Below, in pieces: positions 15,938 to 23,619 of a DNA stretch of 64,000 nt (position 1 is its first letter; every line of letters begins with the position of its first letter). The notes beneath the pieces are model-generated. The model saw nothing but the letters and a program-made list of their open reading frames with translations, was not told the DNA's origin and ran no database searches. A program made the position numbers and the translations under genes. The stretch spans positions 1 through 64,000 of the forward strand of contig NZ_JAAITU010000004.1 in the NCBI RefSeq assembly GCF_013304385.1, given 5' to 3'. The stretch comes from Blautia glucerasea. GTDB taxonomy: Bacteria; Bacillota; Clostridia; Lachnospirales; Lachnospiraceae.

Positions 15938-16912
15938 ATGACAGTAAAATCGCGATTATTAGAAATTTTAGAACAGCATAAAGGGGAAGTTTTGTCTGGT
16001 GAACATCTGGCTCAAGAACTGAACTGTACAAGGGCAGCGATTTGGAAAGGCGTTAAGTCCCTGCGGGAAGAAGGACACAGGATCCAGGCTGGACCTAATA
16101 AGGGATATATGTTAGAAGCAGACAGCAACCGGCTGTCTGTAGAGGGGCTGAAGCTTTATCTGGATCATCCAGATGTGATGGTACGATTGTACGACAGCGT
16201 CCCATCCACTAATCAGGCAGCCAAGCTGGCAGCAGTCAGTGGAGATGCTGGTCATGGTTCGCTGGTAGCTGCCCTGGAGCAGACAGAGGGCAGAGGCAGA
16301 CGAGGCAGGAGTTTTTGCTCACCCAGGGAAGCTGGGTTATATTTCAGTGTTGTACTTCATCCGGGTGAGTCTCTGCAGGAGAGCCTTTTGATCACTACTG
16401 CGGCAGCAGTTGCTGTTTACAAGGCTGTTCTTGAAGTATGCGGCATATCTCTTGGAATTAAATGGGTCAATGATCTGTTCAAAGACGGAAAAAAGGTTTG
16501 CGGTATACTTACAGAGGCAATGACAGATTTTGAAAGTGGGAATATTGAGTCTGCTATTGTGGGGATTGGTCTGAATCTGTTTCCCGGAGAAGAAATTCCA
16601 GAGGAACTGGAAAATATTGCCGGAGCGTTGTATGATACAGAGGAAGAGGCTGGCAGAGCAGACAGGAACAGGCTGATGGCACAGATCGTAAATCATCTGC
16701 TGAAGGAAACCGAGGAGCTATCCCTTTCGCAGGTGTATATACAGCAGAATTTTATTTTGGGAAGGGAAATACAGATTCAGGATTCTGGAAATCTTCGGAA
16801 AGCTACTGCGATGGCCATATGCCCGGATGGCAGACTTCTAGTGAAGGAGGCTGACGGGAGTGAGAGCAAGCTGTCTTACGGAGAAGTATCAGTAGTCCTG
16901 CCGGAAGGATAG
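15938..16912 (+). CDS. birA: Bifunctional biotin--protein ligase and biotin operon repressor
   Basis: Attaches biotin to the carboxylase carrier protein via biotinoyl-AMP and represses biotin genes when biotin is plentiful. The N-terminal winged helix (LLEILEQHKGEVLSGEHLA) supports the repressor type. The catalytic domain shows DSVPSTNQ, the biotin/AMP-binding loop EGRGRRGRSF, and GIKWVNDLF with the expected lysine. The chosen ATG follows GAAGGATAACAGG; an ATG five codons earlier overlaps the WYL gene end. Length of 324 residues is normal for the class. Confidence 0.92.
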   Translation: MTVKSRLLEILEQHKGEVLSGEHLAQELNCTRAAIWKGVKSLREEGHRIQAGPNKGYMLEADSNRLSVEGLKLYLDHPDVMVRLYDSVPSTNQAAKLAAVSGDAGHGSLVAALEQTEGRGRRGRSFCSPREAGLYFSVVLHPGESLQESLLITTAAAVAVYKAVLEVCGISLGIKWVNDLFKDGKKVCGILTEAMTDFESGNIESAIVGIGLNLFPGEEIPEELENIAGALYDTEEEAGRADRNRLMAQIVNHLLKETEELSLSQVYIQQNFILGREIQIQDSGNLRKATAMAICPDGRLLVKEADGSESKLSYGEVSVVLPEG

Positions 16913-16942
16913 ATAGCCAGACAAAAGTGGAGGATACAGTAG

Positions 16943-18097
16943 ATGACAGAGACACAGAGACTATATTATGAAGACGTATATATCAGGGAATTTCAGGCAC
17001 AGGTGTTGGCGTGTCAGGCTGCAGGGAAAGGATATGCGATTCTGCTTGACAGAAGTGCTTTTTACCCAGAGGGAGGCGGACAGCCCAGTGATCAGGGAGT
17101 TCTTGATTCAGTGAAGGTGACAGAAGTCCATGAGAAGGATGGAGAACTGCTTCACTATACAGATGCACCATTGGAACCAGGAACGCAGGTCACAGGAAGG
17201 ATCAACTGGCAGCGCAGATTTGATCTGATGCAGCAGCATTCCGGAGAGCATATGGTTAGCGGTCTGGTACATCAGGCATATGGATATGACAATGTAGGCT
17301 TTCATATGGGCAGTGATGTGATTACTGTAGATTTTAACGGTATACTTACAGAGGCTCAGATTCGTGAGATAGAACAGCAGGTAAATCAAAAAATCTGGGA
17401 GAATGCTGCAGTTGAGATTTTCTATCCGGACAAAGATGCACTGGAAACACTGGATTACAGAAGCAAGAAGGAGCTTAACGGACAGGTAAGGATCGTGCGC
17501 TTCCCTGGTGTGGATACTTGTGCATGCTGTGGCACACATGTGGCATATACCGGAGAGATTGGCATGGTGAAGCTGCTTTCTGTAGAGAAGTTTCGGGAAG
17601 GAGTGCGTATGGAGATGATCTGCGGCCACCGTGTACTGGATTATCTGAATAAGGTGGATGACCAGAATCATCAGATTTCCATGCGTTTGTCTGCCAAATG
17701 TGACCGGACTGCGCAGGCAGTAGAACGGCTGCAGGAAGAGAATTTTTCTCTGAAAGGCCGTGTGCAGTCTCTGGAAGAGGGGATGTTTGCTGCAGAGGCA
17801 AATAAATGGGCAGGTAAAGGCAATGTACTTCTGTTCCAGCAGAATATGGAGGCTGATAGTCTGAGAAAGCTGACAGATGCAGTGATGCAGACCTGTGGAG
17901 GCCGATGTGCAGTCTTTTCATCCAATGCAGATGGCAGCTGTAAATATGCTATGGGTGAAAAGGCCGGGGATCTGCGCCAGTTGACAAAGGATATGAATAA
18001 TGCCCTGAATGGCAGAGGCGGCGGCAAGCCATTCTTTGTACAAGGCTCTGTCCAGGCAGGAGAGGATCAGATCCGTGAGTTTTTCAGGGAACTGTAA
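16943..18097 (+). CDS. AlaX-L type alanyl-tRNA editing protein with DHHA1 domain
   Basis: A 384-residue free-standing trans-editing factor that hydrolyses mischarged Ser- or Gly-tRNA(Ala). The N-terminal portion resembles the AlaRS-like beta-barrel (FYPEGGGQPSDQG). The editing centre carries the zinc ligands HSGEH near residue 97 and CCGTH near 195. The C-terminal third, after a coiled-coil (ERLQEENFSLKGRVQSLEE), ends in a DHHA1 domain with GRGGGKPFFVQGS. There is no aminoacylation domain. Ribosome binding site GTGGAGGATACAG is present. Confidence 0.9.
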   Translation: MTETQRLYYEDVYIREFQAQVLACQAAGKGYAILLDRSAFYPEGGGQPSDQGVLDSVKVTEVHEKDGELLHYTDAPLEPGTQVTGRINWQRRFDLMQQHSGEHMVSGLVHQAYGYDNVGFHMGSDVITVDFNGILTEAQIREIEQQVNQKIWENAAVEIFYPDKDALETLDYRSKKELNGQVRIVRFPGVDTCACCGTHVAYTGEIGMVKLLSVEKFREGVRMEMICGHRVLDYLNKVDDQNHQISMRLSAKCDRTAQAVERLQEENFSLKGRVQSLEEGMFAAEANKWAGKGNVLLFQQNMEADSLRKLTDAVMQTCGGRCAVFSSNADGSCKYAMGEKAGDLRQLTKDMNNALNGRGGGKPFFVQGSVQAGEDQIREFFREL

Positions 18098-18108
18098 GGA
18101 GAGGACAG

Positions 18109-18990
18109 ATGTTTGGAGAATGTCATGCACATCTGATTATGGATGGCCTGAATTACCGCAGGGCAGTGGATCTGCATGCGGATGGGGTAAAGGATAAAGT
18201 TATACAGAGCCGATTTCGGCTGTATCAGGAACTGGGGATTCTGTTTGTCCGTGATGGTGGAGATGCAGGGATGGTATCCAAAAGGGCGAAGGAATTGTCA
18301 GGAGAATACGGGATTGATTATAGGACACCGGTATTTGCTATTCATAGGAATGGCCACTATGGTGGGATTGTGGGCTGCGGATTTGATACATTAAGAGAAT
18401 ATCATCAGAAGGTGATGGATGCCAAGGCTCTGGGAGCGGACTTTATTAAGATTATGACTACCGGGATTCTGGATTTTAACGATCATGGGAAGATTACCTG
18501 CCAGCCGCTGGATAAAGAAGAAGTAAAAGAAATGGTTCATATCGCCCATGAAGAGGGATTTGCAGTGATGAGTCATACAAATGGAGATTACGGAGTTCAA
18601 GCAGCCATTGAGGCCGGGGCAGACAGTGTGGAGCATGGGAATTATATAAGTGAAGAAACGATTTCCATGCTGGCAGATAGCAATACTGTGTGGGTGCCTA
18701 CTCTTGTTACTGTGCGCAATCTTATGGGCAGCGGCAGATATGACAGCCAGATCCTTGCCAGGATTGCAGCACAGGGAGAAGAGAACCTGCGCCTGGCCTA
18801 TCGGGCAGGCGTGAAAGTGGCACTGGGAAGTGATGGCGGTGCTTATATGGTTCCGCATGGATGGGGACTTATGGACGAATACCATGCATTTCTGGATATC
18901 CTTGGAACTTTGGCGAAGGTAGCGGAGATAGATGACTGGCTTACAAAGGGAGAGAAAGAGATCCGTGAGAGATTTAAAAGGGACGCCTGA
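18109..18990 (+). CDS. Amidohydrolase-superfamily metal-dependent hydrolase
   Basis: A 293-residue amidohydrolase-family protein. The HxH metal motif (HAHL) sits at residues 5-7, so the usual N-terminal beta-sandwich is missing. Other metal or substrate residues are in DFIKIMTTG (potential carboxylated Lys), MSHTNG, VEHGNYIS and GSDGG. This pattern fits imidazolonepropionase/prolidase-like amidohydrolases; the substrate is not predictable. It follows the tRNA-editing gene by 11 bp. Its last codons lie in a perfect palindrome shared with the convergent gene. Confidence 0.82.
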   Translation: MFGECHAHLIMDGLNYRRAVDLHADGVKDKVIQSRFRLYQELGILFVRDGGDAGMVSKRAKELSGEYGIDYRTPVFAIHRNGHYGGIVGCGFDTLREYHQKVMDAKALGADFIKIMTTGILDFNDHGKITCQPLDKEEVKEMVHIAHEEGFAVMSHTNGDYGVQAAIEAGADSVEHGNYISEETISMLADSNTVWVPTLVTVRNLMGSGRYDSQILARIAAQGEENLRLAYRAGVKVALGSDGGAYMVPHGWGLMDEYHAFLDILGTLAKVAEIDDWLTKGEKEIRERFKRDA

Positions 18991-19002
18991 TATCAGGCGT
19001 CC
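18981..19002. terminator. 22-bp perfect palindrome, likely bidirectional terminator containing both stop codons
   Basis: GGACGCCTGAT and its exact reverse complement lie head to head. The palindrome contains the stop codons of both convergent genes and makes both proteins end in Asp-Ala. Reading rightward it is followed by TTTTT after four bases; reading leftward by TTTT. Fits an intrinsic terminator working in both directions. Confidence 0.7.
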
Positions 19003-20156
19003 TGGATTTTTATAGAAGTATAAATGTTGGATTCTCTGGAAAGAGCAGGGTCAAAGGTAATGTTGATGCCAGCACCTAAAGCGAGGCCGGATGTGGAAGT
19101 GTTTTGAGCATTTTCAGTCAGGCAGGTGACTACCGCACCGTCTCCGGTCTGGATGGTAACAGTATTGGCAGTTGTACCAAGGATTGTGCCGGATACTGTA
19201 AAGTTCATCTGATGCTGGCTCATGTTATCCGGGTTGTCTCCGGATACAGAACTGACTGAGATCCCTTCCAGGGATTCGCCAGAGAAATCTTCCCCTGTGT
19301 AATAAACAGAAACCCCTGAGCCAGGAGCGATTCCACCTGGGAAATAACAGGGCAGCTGGGACAGATCCAGATCTACGCTGGTACTGGAGGTATTTGGTAA
19401 TACCTGAAGTACATTATTGGAAATACTCTGGATCACACCACGGAACTGTTTGGAAACAGTGGATGGATCCGGTTCTGTCTGATCATCAGATGGTTCTGGG
19501 GTAGGGGTGGGATCCGGAAGCTGGATAGGATCTATGTCAGAGATACTGACTACTTTTACATGGCTGGCATCAAGTACATTGGAAGCATCATCCCCGGATT
19601 TTCCGAATTTTCCCTTGAAATGTACATATACCCAGTTACCGGCAGCAATGCCATTCTGGTAATATTGCTGGGTACCTGTGATAGGATACGTAGCTGTCTT
19701 TCCGTTCTTGGCTTTTATGGTAATGGTATTAGGGGTAAGGCTGACGATGGCACAGTGCGCAGTCCGATCTTTCAGTTCTTCTGTTTTGTGGAATTCATCT
19801 ACTACCTTTAAGGCTTTTACTGTACTGGTATCGCTGCCTGTATCAGAAAGCTGTCCCTCATAGATCACGCTGATCTCATCGCCGGAAATCATACCGTCAG
19901 AGCATTCCAGAGTGGCCTGAGATACATCAAAGGTATAAGTCTGTTCTTCTGTTTTTAATGTCAGCTGACTGCCTGTAAAATCCTGAAGCATTCCAGTGAC
20001 TTCGTCCATATAAATCCGAGGTTTGTCAGAAACATTTTCAGAATCTGTATCAGGATCCTGATGATAGATATATTTTTCAACCAAATCTCCGGCAGTGCAG
20101 CCTGCAGCAGTAACAGTACAACATATGCAAAGACAGAGACAAATTAATTTTTTCAT
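18993..20156 (-). CDS. Lipoprotein with four similar extracytoplasmic repeats
   Basis: A 387-residue predicted lipoprotein with lipobox TAAGC at residues ~16-20. The mature part contains four related segments of about 75 residues. Each starts with a G.(I/V)....(N)T(I/L).(I/V) strand (GMLQDFTGSQLTLK, AIVSLTPNTITIK, GVIQSISNNVLQV, GTILGTTANTVTI) and ends with GD.(V/I).V.Y.G. This pattern suggests small beta-barrels of DUF5666/OB type. A Pro/Asp-rich linker (PDPTPTPEPSDD) separates repeats two and three. GGAGGGTTTCC precedes the start. Function unknown. Confidence 0.7.
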   Translation of the reverse strand: MKKLICLCLCICCTVTAAGCTAGDLVEKYIYHQDPDTDSENVSDKPRIYMDEVTGMLQDFTGSQLTLKTEEQTYTFDVSQATLECSDGMISGDEISVIYEGQLSDTGSDTSTVKALKVVDEFHKTEELKDRTAHCAIVSLTPNTITIKAKNGKTATYPITGTQQYYQNGIAAGNWVYVHFKGKFGKSGDDASNVLDASHVKVVSISDIDPIQLPDPTPTPEPSDDQTEPDPSTVSKQFRGVIQSISNNVLQVLPNTSSTSVDLDLSQLPCYFPGGIAPGSGVSVYYTGEDFSGESLEGISVSSVSGDNPDNMSQHQMNFTVSGTILGTTANTVTIQTGDGAVVTCLTENAQNTSTSGLALGAGINITFDPALSRESNIYTSIKIQDA

Positions 20157-20230
20157 GGAAACCCTCCAATGAAGCAGTGGACCATTGCTGTGAACATGAA
20201 ATCCTTATAAAAAATAATAAATCCGTTAAT

Positions 20231-20236
20231 ATTATA
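20231..20236 (-). promoter_or_regulatory. Extended -10 element for the lipoprotein gene
   Basis: On the minus strand TGTTATAAT is a perfect extended -10, about 75 bp upstream of the start. No convincing -35 was seen. It lies back to back with the folT promoter. Confidence 0.45.
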
Positions 20237-20247
20237 ACAAAAACATA

Positions 20248-20275
20248 TTGAAATTTCCAGATATTGTGATATAAT
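20248..20275 (+). promoter_or_regulatory. Promoter of the THF riboswitch/folT transcript
   Basis: TTGAAA, 16 bp, TATAAT, giving a start near 20282, just ahead of the riboswitch. Confidence 0.75.
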
Positions 20276-20291
20276 CCGATTAAATAAATAA

Positions 20292-20399
20292 TAGCGAAGT
20301 AGGAATTTATGCGTTAAGTGTTCATTGGCTGGGGAGTCGCCGTGAAACGAAAAGCATGCGAAAGGCTGCTTACGATATATTTTCCGCACCCGTTGCTAC
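20292..20399 (+). promoter_or_regulatory. Tetrahydrofolate (THF) riboswitch, folT class
   Basis: The conserved THF-I core GCGTTAAGTG, the GGCTGGGGAGTCGCC segment and the closing CCGCACCC are present in the right order. The ends can pair as the P1 helix (TAGC..GGAA with TTCC..GCTA). Placement upstream of a folate ECF transporter gene matches the known distribution of this class in Firmicutes, where it represses folate uptake when THF is abundant. Confidence 0.85.
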
Positions 20400-20401
20400 A
20401 T

Positions 20402-20475
20402 ATGAGAACATCTCATAATGTGGAGGGATTATTATTTATGGTAACTACTCTATTATCAAAAACATTATGGAGGTG
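20402..20475 (+). promoter_or_regulatory. Possible expression platform of the THF riboswitch
   Basis: ATGAGA-ACA-TCTCAT (20402-20416) is a small hairpin whose right arm overlaps CATAATGT (20414-20421). CATAATGT in turn complements ACATTATG (20462-20469), directly abutting the folT ribosome binding site GGAGGTG. The two pairings exclude each other, suggesting control of translation start. Confidence 0.4.
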
Positions 20476-20483
20476 TTTTTATT

Positions 20484-21044
20484 ATGCAGAAAAAGCAAAC
20501 ATGGAACGTAAAAACATTGGTATTTATGGCACTTCTTGTTGCCATGCATCTGGTACTTACCAGAGTTCTGGTAATTGACCTGGGAGCATATCGCATTTCA
20601 GTAGGAAGTGTATGTACGATTCTGGCAGGATTATGGCTTGGACCAGTAGCAGGCGGTGTATGTGGATTTGCTTCCGATATTATCGGATGTTTTATGAAAG
20701 GATATGCTGTGAACCCATTTATTACTGTTGCTGCAATTCTCTGGGGCGTGCTTCCAGCGCTGGTAAGACCTCTTATTGCAAACAAAAAGAAAACCGGTAA
20801 GACTGTAGGAATCTGTGTGTCCATTGTTGTGACTGCGATTCTCAGTTCTCTTGTACTTACAACTGCCGGATTGGTAATCATGTTAGGATATAACTTCTAT
20901 GCGATCATGCCGGGAAGACTGATCCAGTTTGCAATTATGATACCGATTTACTGTGTACTTACCTGCCTGTTGTATTTCAGCCCGCTGACAGCTATGGTTG
21001 CAGGCGATGTGGCTCAAGCAGTAATGAAAAAGAAAACCGTTTAA
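20484..21044 (+). CDS. folT: Folate ECF transporter substrate-binding subunit FolT
   Basis: A 186-residue S-component of an energy-coupling factor transporter with about six membrane helices. Features include the N-terminal basic stretch, TRVLVIDLGAYRISVGSV, and LWLGPVAGGVCGFASDIIG, which fit the FolT group. The THF riboswitch upstream independently supports folate specificity. The shared EcfA/EcfT module would be encoded elsewhere. The start follows GGAGGTG. Confidence 0.92.
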   Translation: MQKKQTWNVKTLVFMALLVAMHLVLTRVLVIDLGAYRISVGSVCTILAGLWLGPVAGGVCGFASDIIGCFMKGYAVNPFITVAAILWGVLPALVRPLIANKKKTGKTVGICVSIVVTAILSSLVLTTAGLVIMLGYNFYAIMPGRLIQFAIMIPIYCVLTCLLYFSPLTAMVAGDVAQAVMKKKTV

Positions 21045-21110
21045 TAATACAGCTACACAAATGCCGAAATTATTCGGCTGCTGAACTATAACGATTCCCC
21101 AAAATAAGAT

Positions 21111-21169
21111 GCCGATACAGGATCCTTTCCACAGTATAAACTGTTGGATCGATCAAGTATCGGCTTTTT
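21111..21169 (+). terminator. Terminator of folT
   Basis: GCCGATAC (21111-21118) pairs with GTATCGGC (21157-21164), followed by TTTTT. The long loop can pair further internally (GGATC/GATCC). Confidence 0.8.
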
Positions 21170-21191
21170 GTATGCGCTAAAACGACTTTGT

Positions 21192-21953
21192 TTATTTGGA
21201 TGTGACTGGCTGGACACGGAACCAATAAGTATATATATATTGAAAACCAAGGGATGTATACAATGCTCTGGCAGGATCATTATCTTTTACAACCTGAAGA
21301 TAAGCATTCTTGGCTCCACGTTGCTGTCCTTCGGCAAGAAGACCGGTACAGATCTGTCTGGCATACCCCCTATGGCGAAATTCTTCTTTCACATGAATGG
21401 CGTAGATGCCAATGTAATCCCGGTCCAGAATGCCAAGTCCGGTAGCGATGATCTTTCCGTTGTCCCAGATGGAGGCACAGATCGTATCCTTTACAATAGA
21501 GTGATACATGGAAGGAACAACTGCACGGTGGATAGGATTTGCAGTTCCTTTCAAGTCAAAAAGACTTTCAATCCAGACATCTGGAATATCGTCTGTAAAA
21601 TTTACTTGGCTATAAGGATAACTTAAGTCTGCTGTGGAAGAAAGGTCTGTTACCATAACGTCTGTGGTATGCTGAATCTCATATCCGCGATTTTCAAGAA
21701 CATAATCAAAATCAGGGGAAACCAGGGGACTGATCTTAAAAATCGCCGGGCTGCCAAGACGGCTGTACTCATTTTCACAGAAAGAGACTTTTTCCCTCCA
21801 GGATAACGTAGAAGTGCCGAATTGTTCCACACTGTTGGTTCGGTGTGTATAAAAATAGGAAAAACGGAGGATCCATCCGTCATAAAGTTCCATTTTGTGG
21901 GAAGGCCATGCATTTAAAGACATGTCTTCGATTTTTTTTATGCTAGTGTTCAT
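21192..21953 (-). CDS. GNAT-family N-acetyltransferase
   Basis: A 253-residue acetyltransferase. The C-terminal half carries the GNAT core: VKEEFRHRGYARQI binds the CoA pyrophosphate (a Q/RxxGxA variant), and NAYLQVVKDNDPARALYTSLGF is the following strand-helix. The N-terminal half begins WPSHKMELYDGWILRFS, a pattern common in a clostridial acetyltransferase subgroup of unknown substrate. The ribosome binding site is weak. An SGNH hydrolase gene lies 27 bp upstream on the same strand, so the two may be co-transcribed. Confidence 0.85.
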   Translation of the reverse strand: MNTSIKKIEDMSLNAWPSHKMELYDGWILRFSYFYTHRTNSVEQFGTSTLSWREKVSFCENEYSRLGSPAIFKISPLVSPDFDYVLENRGYEIQHTTDVMVTDLSSTADLSYPYSQVNFTDDIPDVWIESLFDLKGTANPIHRAVVPSMYHSIVKDTICASIWDNGKIIATGLGILDRDYIGIYAIHVKEEFRHRGYARQICTGLLAEGQQRGAKNAYLQVVKDNDPARALYTSLGFQYIYTYWFRVQPVTSK

Positions 21954-21980
21954 AAATATATCATCATTCCAATCTTTTTT

Positions 21981-22613
21981 TTAATCCCTGTGTATTTGCG
22001 CTGCTGTGTCATACAGCGTATCACATAATTTTGATGCAATCAGGTGATGACCGGTACAGGTCAGATGTATGCCGTCTGTAGTGAGCTGGTCAATACCGTA
22101 TCGCAGGGCCGCCTGGCTCAGTTCATCCTGCAGGAGAATGTAAGTAAGCCGTCGTGTGTGCGCTATTTCCTGGATCATGGAAGACATTTGACGGACATAG
22201 GGAATCCACAGACGGTAATGGGCAGGCCATGGAAAAACAAATGGCTCCATAAGAATGATCTGCCGGTGGGGTGAATACAGCTGCTCTAACAGCTGGTCAT
22301 AATCTCTGGAAAAACGATTCATCATCTGTTCCTGCAAGGCGGATGTACGGCAGGTGTTCATCATTAGACCAATGTCATTAATCCCAATCAGAATGGTAAT
22401 AATCTCTGGCTTCAGCGCTAGGTAAGAATTCGTATTCTGCAGCAGCCGGGAAAGGGTAAATCCGTCAATGCCTTTGTTAATGATCTGAAGATCAGGGGAA
22501 AATGGGGATAACTGATCCCATAATTGTTTTACATAACCGTTTCCCAGGGGCGGAGTCTGTAAAATCCGTCCGCAATCTGTGATACTGTCTCCAAGACAAA
22601 GTAAAGTAGTCAT
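21981..22613 (-). CDS. SGNH/GDSL hydrolase
   Basis: A 210-residue serine esterase-like protein without a signal peptide. Block I is LGDSITD with the nucleophilic Ser, block III GINDIG, and block V TDGIHLTCTGH with the Asp-His pair. Members deacylate lipids, carbohydrates or acyl-CoA. It lies upstream of the GNAT gene, an intriguing acetylase/deacetylase pairing, though a shared substrate is only inference. Confidence 0.88.
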   Translation of the reverse strand: MTTLLCLGDSITDCGRILQTPPLGNGYVKQLWDQLSPFSPDLQIINKGIDGFTLSRLLQNTNSYLALKPEIITILIGINDIGLMMNTCRTSALQEQMMNRFSRDYDQLLEQLYSPHRQIILMEPFVFPWPAHYRLWIPYVRQMSSMIQEIAHTRRLTYILLQDELSQAALRYGIDQLTTDGIHLTCTGHHLIASKLCDTLYDTAAQIHRD

Positions 22614-22909
22614 TATATGTCACTTTCTGTCAATGATGTAAAATAACATCTGCAACTGTGAATGGGTTGAACAGTCGGGAAGATGCACTAGTGGTACAAT
22701 AAGCGGAAACTCTTATAAGTCGCAGGCACTGCTTTTATTATAACCGTTAATAAAGATAGTGGAAAGAGCAAATTTAAAGTATATGAAGGAATTAAAAATA
22801 TGCCAATTAAAAATATGTGAAAGAATTTGAAGTATATGACGAAATGAAAAATATGTGAAATGGTTCCTGCAGTTTATTGTTTTTTTAGAATAAATACATA
22901 AAAATATAC
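22614..22909. other. AT-rich intergenic region with a 53-bp imperfect duplication
   Basis: AAGTATATGAAGGAATTAAA-type sequence at 22777 recurs as AAGTATATGACGAAATGAAA at 22830, each ending in AAAATATG. No supported gene is present; a minus-strand open frame here is built from these A/T repeats and has no ribosome binding site. Confidence 0.5.
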
Positions 22910-22938
22910 TGGACAAATCCAGGATACTGTTCTATACT
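22910..22938 (+). promoter_or_regulatory. Promoter of the Tad pilus operon
   Basis: TGGACA, 17 bp, TATACT. The predicted start near 22945 coincides with the 5' edge of the first leader hairpin. Confidence 0.75.
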
Positions 22939-22945
22939 CTTTTCA

Positions 22946-23019
22946 TCAGCAGGGGCGAATCTTAGATCTGCTGATCCACCGGATATCTTCCGGTATCGAG
23001 AACCGTCAGTTCAGACGGT
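22946..23019 (+). ncRNA. Structured leader RNA with three tandem hairpins before the Tad operon
   Basis: Hairpin 1 is TCAGCAG/CTGCTGA with a 15-nt loop (GGGCGAATCTTAGAT). Hairpin 2 is ACCGGA-TATCT-TCCGGT, and hairpin 3 is ACCGTC-AGTTCA-GACGGT followed by AATTTT. The leader starts at the predicted transcription start and lies ~90 nt upstream of the first start codon. It does not match the cyclic-di-GMP or other riboswitch consensus sequences I know. Confidence 0.55.
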
Positions 23020-23106
23020 AATTTTCCTATTTTACTTAAGAACTTTATATGATCATGTACACCCGATAAGAAATCTGAATCACTCATGAGAAACGAGGTG
23101 ATATTC

Positions 23107-23619
23107 ATGTTTTTCTATACCGGGATTCCGGTAATGATGGCAGCTGCCGCTGTAGTGATGGATCTGCGTACCGCCAGGGTCGATAATGGTTGGATCCTTT
23201 TCTGCATGGCAGCAGGCCTGGCAATGCGGATCCTGGCAAATGGAATCATAGGTGTATTTTGGTATTTTACTGGCGCCCTGATTCCTGTCGTCCTGCTTGG
23301 GTGGCTTTTTGTATTCCGTATGCTGGGACCTGGAGATATTAAACTGCTGTCTGTGATCGGAGGAATTATTGGGGCAGGGGAAATCGTGAAATGTATTCTT
23401 GGAGCCATGTTCATTGGCGCTGCCATTTCAGCTGCACTGCTTATATCTAACGGCAATATCTGCCAGCGATTCCTGTATCTTTGGAGTTATATCTGCCAGA
23501 CGGCCAGAACCGGAAAAAGGAAGCCCTATTACCAAAAGGGGATGTTACCTTTGGAAAATTTTCATTTTACAGTACCGGTATTTTTAAGTGTACTGCTGTA
23601 TGCAGGAGGTGTGTATTGA
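23107..23619 (+). CDS. Type IV prepilin peptidase, A24 family (TadV/CpaA-like)
   Basis: A 170-residue polytopic membrane aspartyl protease that would cleave the Flp prepilin leader. Both catalytic aspartates are visible: the first in VMDLRTARVDN near the N-terminus and the second in the GxGD motif (MLGPGDIKLLS). It is the short form lacking a methyltransferase domain, as usual in Tad systems. The start follows GAGGTGATATTC; an ATG seven codons upstream has no site. First gene of the pilus operon. Confidence 0.88.
   Translation: MFFYTGIPVMMAAAAVVMDLRTARVDNGWILFCMAAGLAMRILANGIIGVFWYFTGALIPVVLLGWLFVFRMLGPGDIKLLSVIGGIIGAGEIVKCILGAMFIGAAISAALLISNGNICQRFLYLWSYICQTARTGKRKPYYQKGMLPLENFHFTVPVFLSVLLYAGGVY

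Noticed and set aside
22713-22916. 67-codon minus-strand open frame in the AT-rich spacer
   Set aside because: Built from the 53-bp A/T duplication, overlaps the tad promoter and lacks a ribosome binding site.
22946-23019. tRNA or c-di-GMP riboswitch
   Set aside because: Three hairpins are in tandem rather than a cloverleaf, there is no CCA/acceptor pairing, and the GEMM conserved residues are missing.
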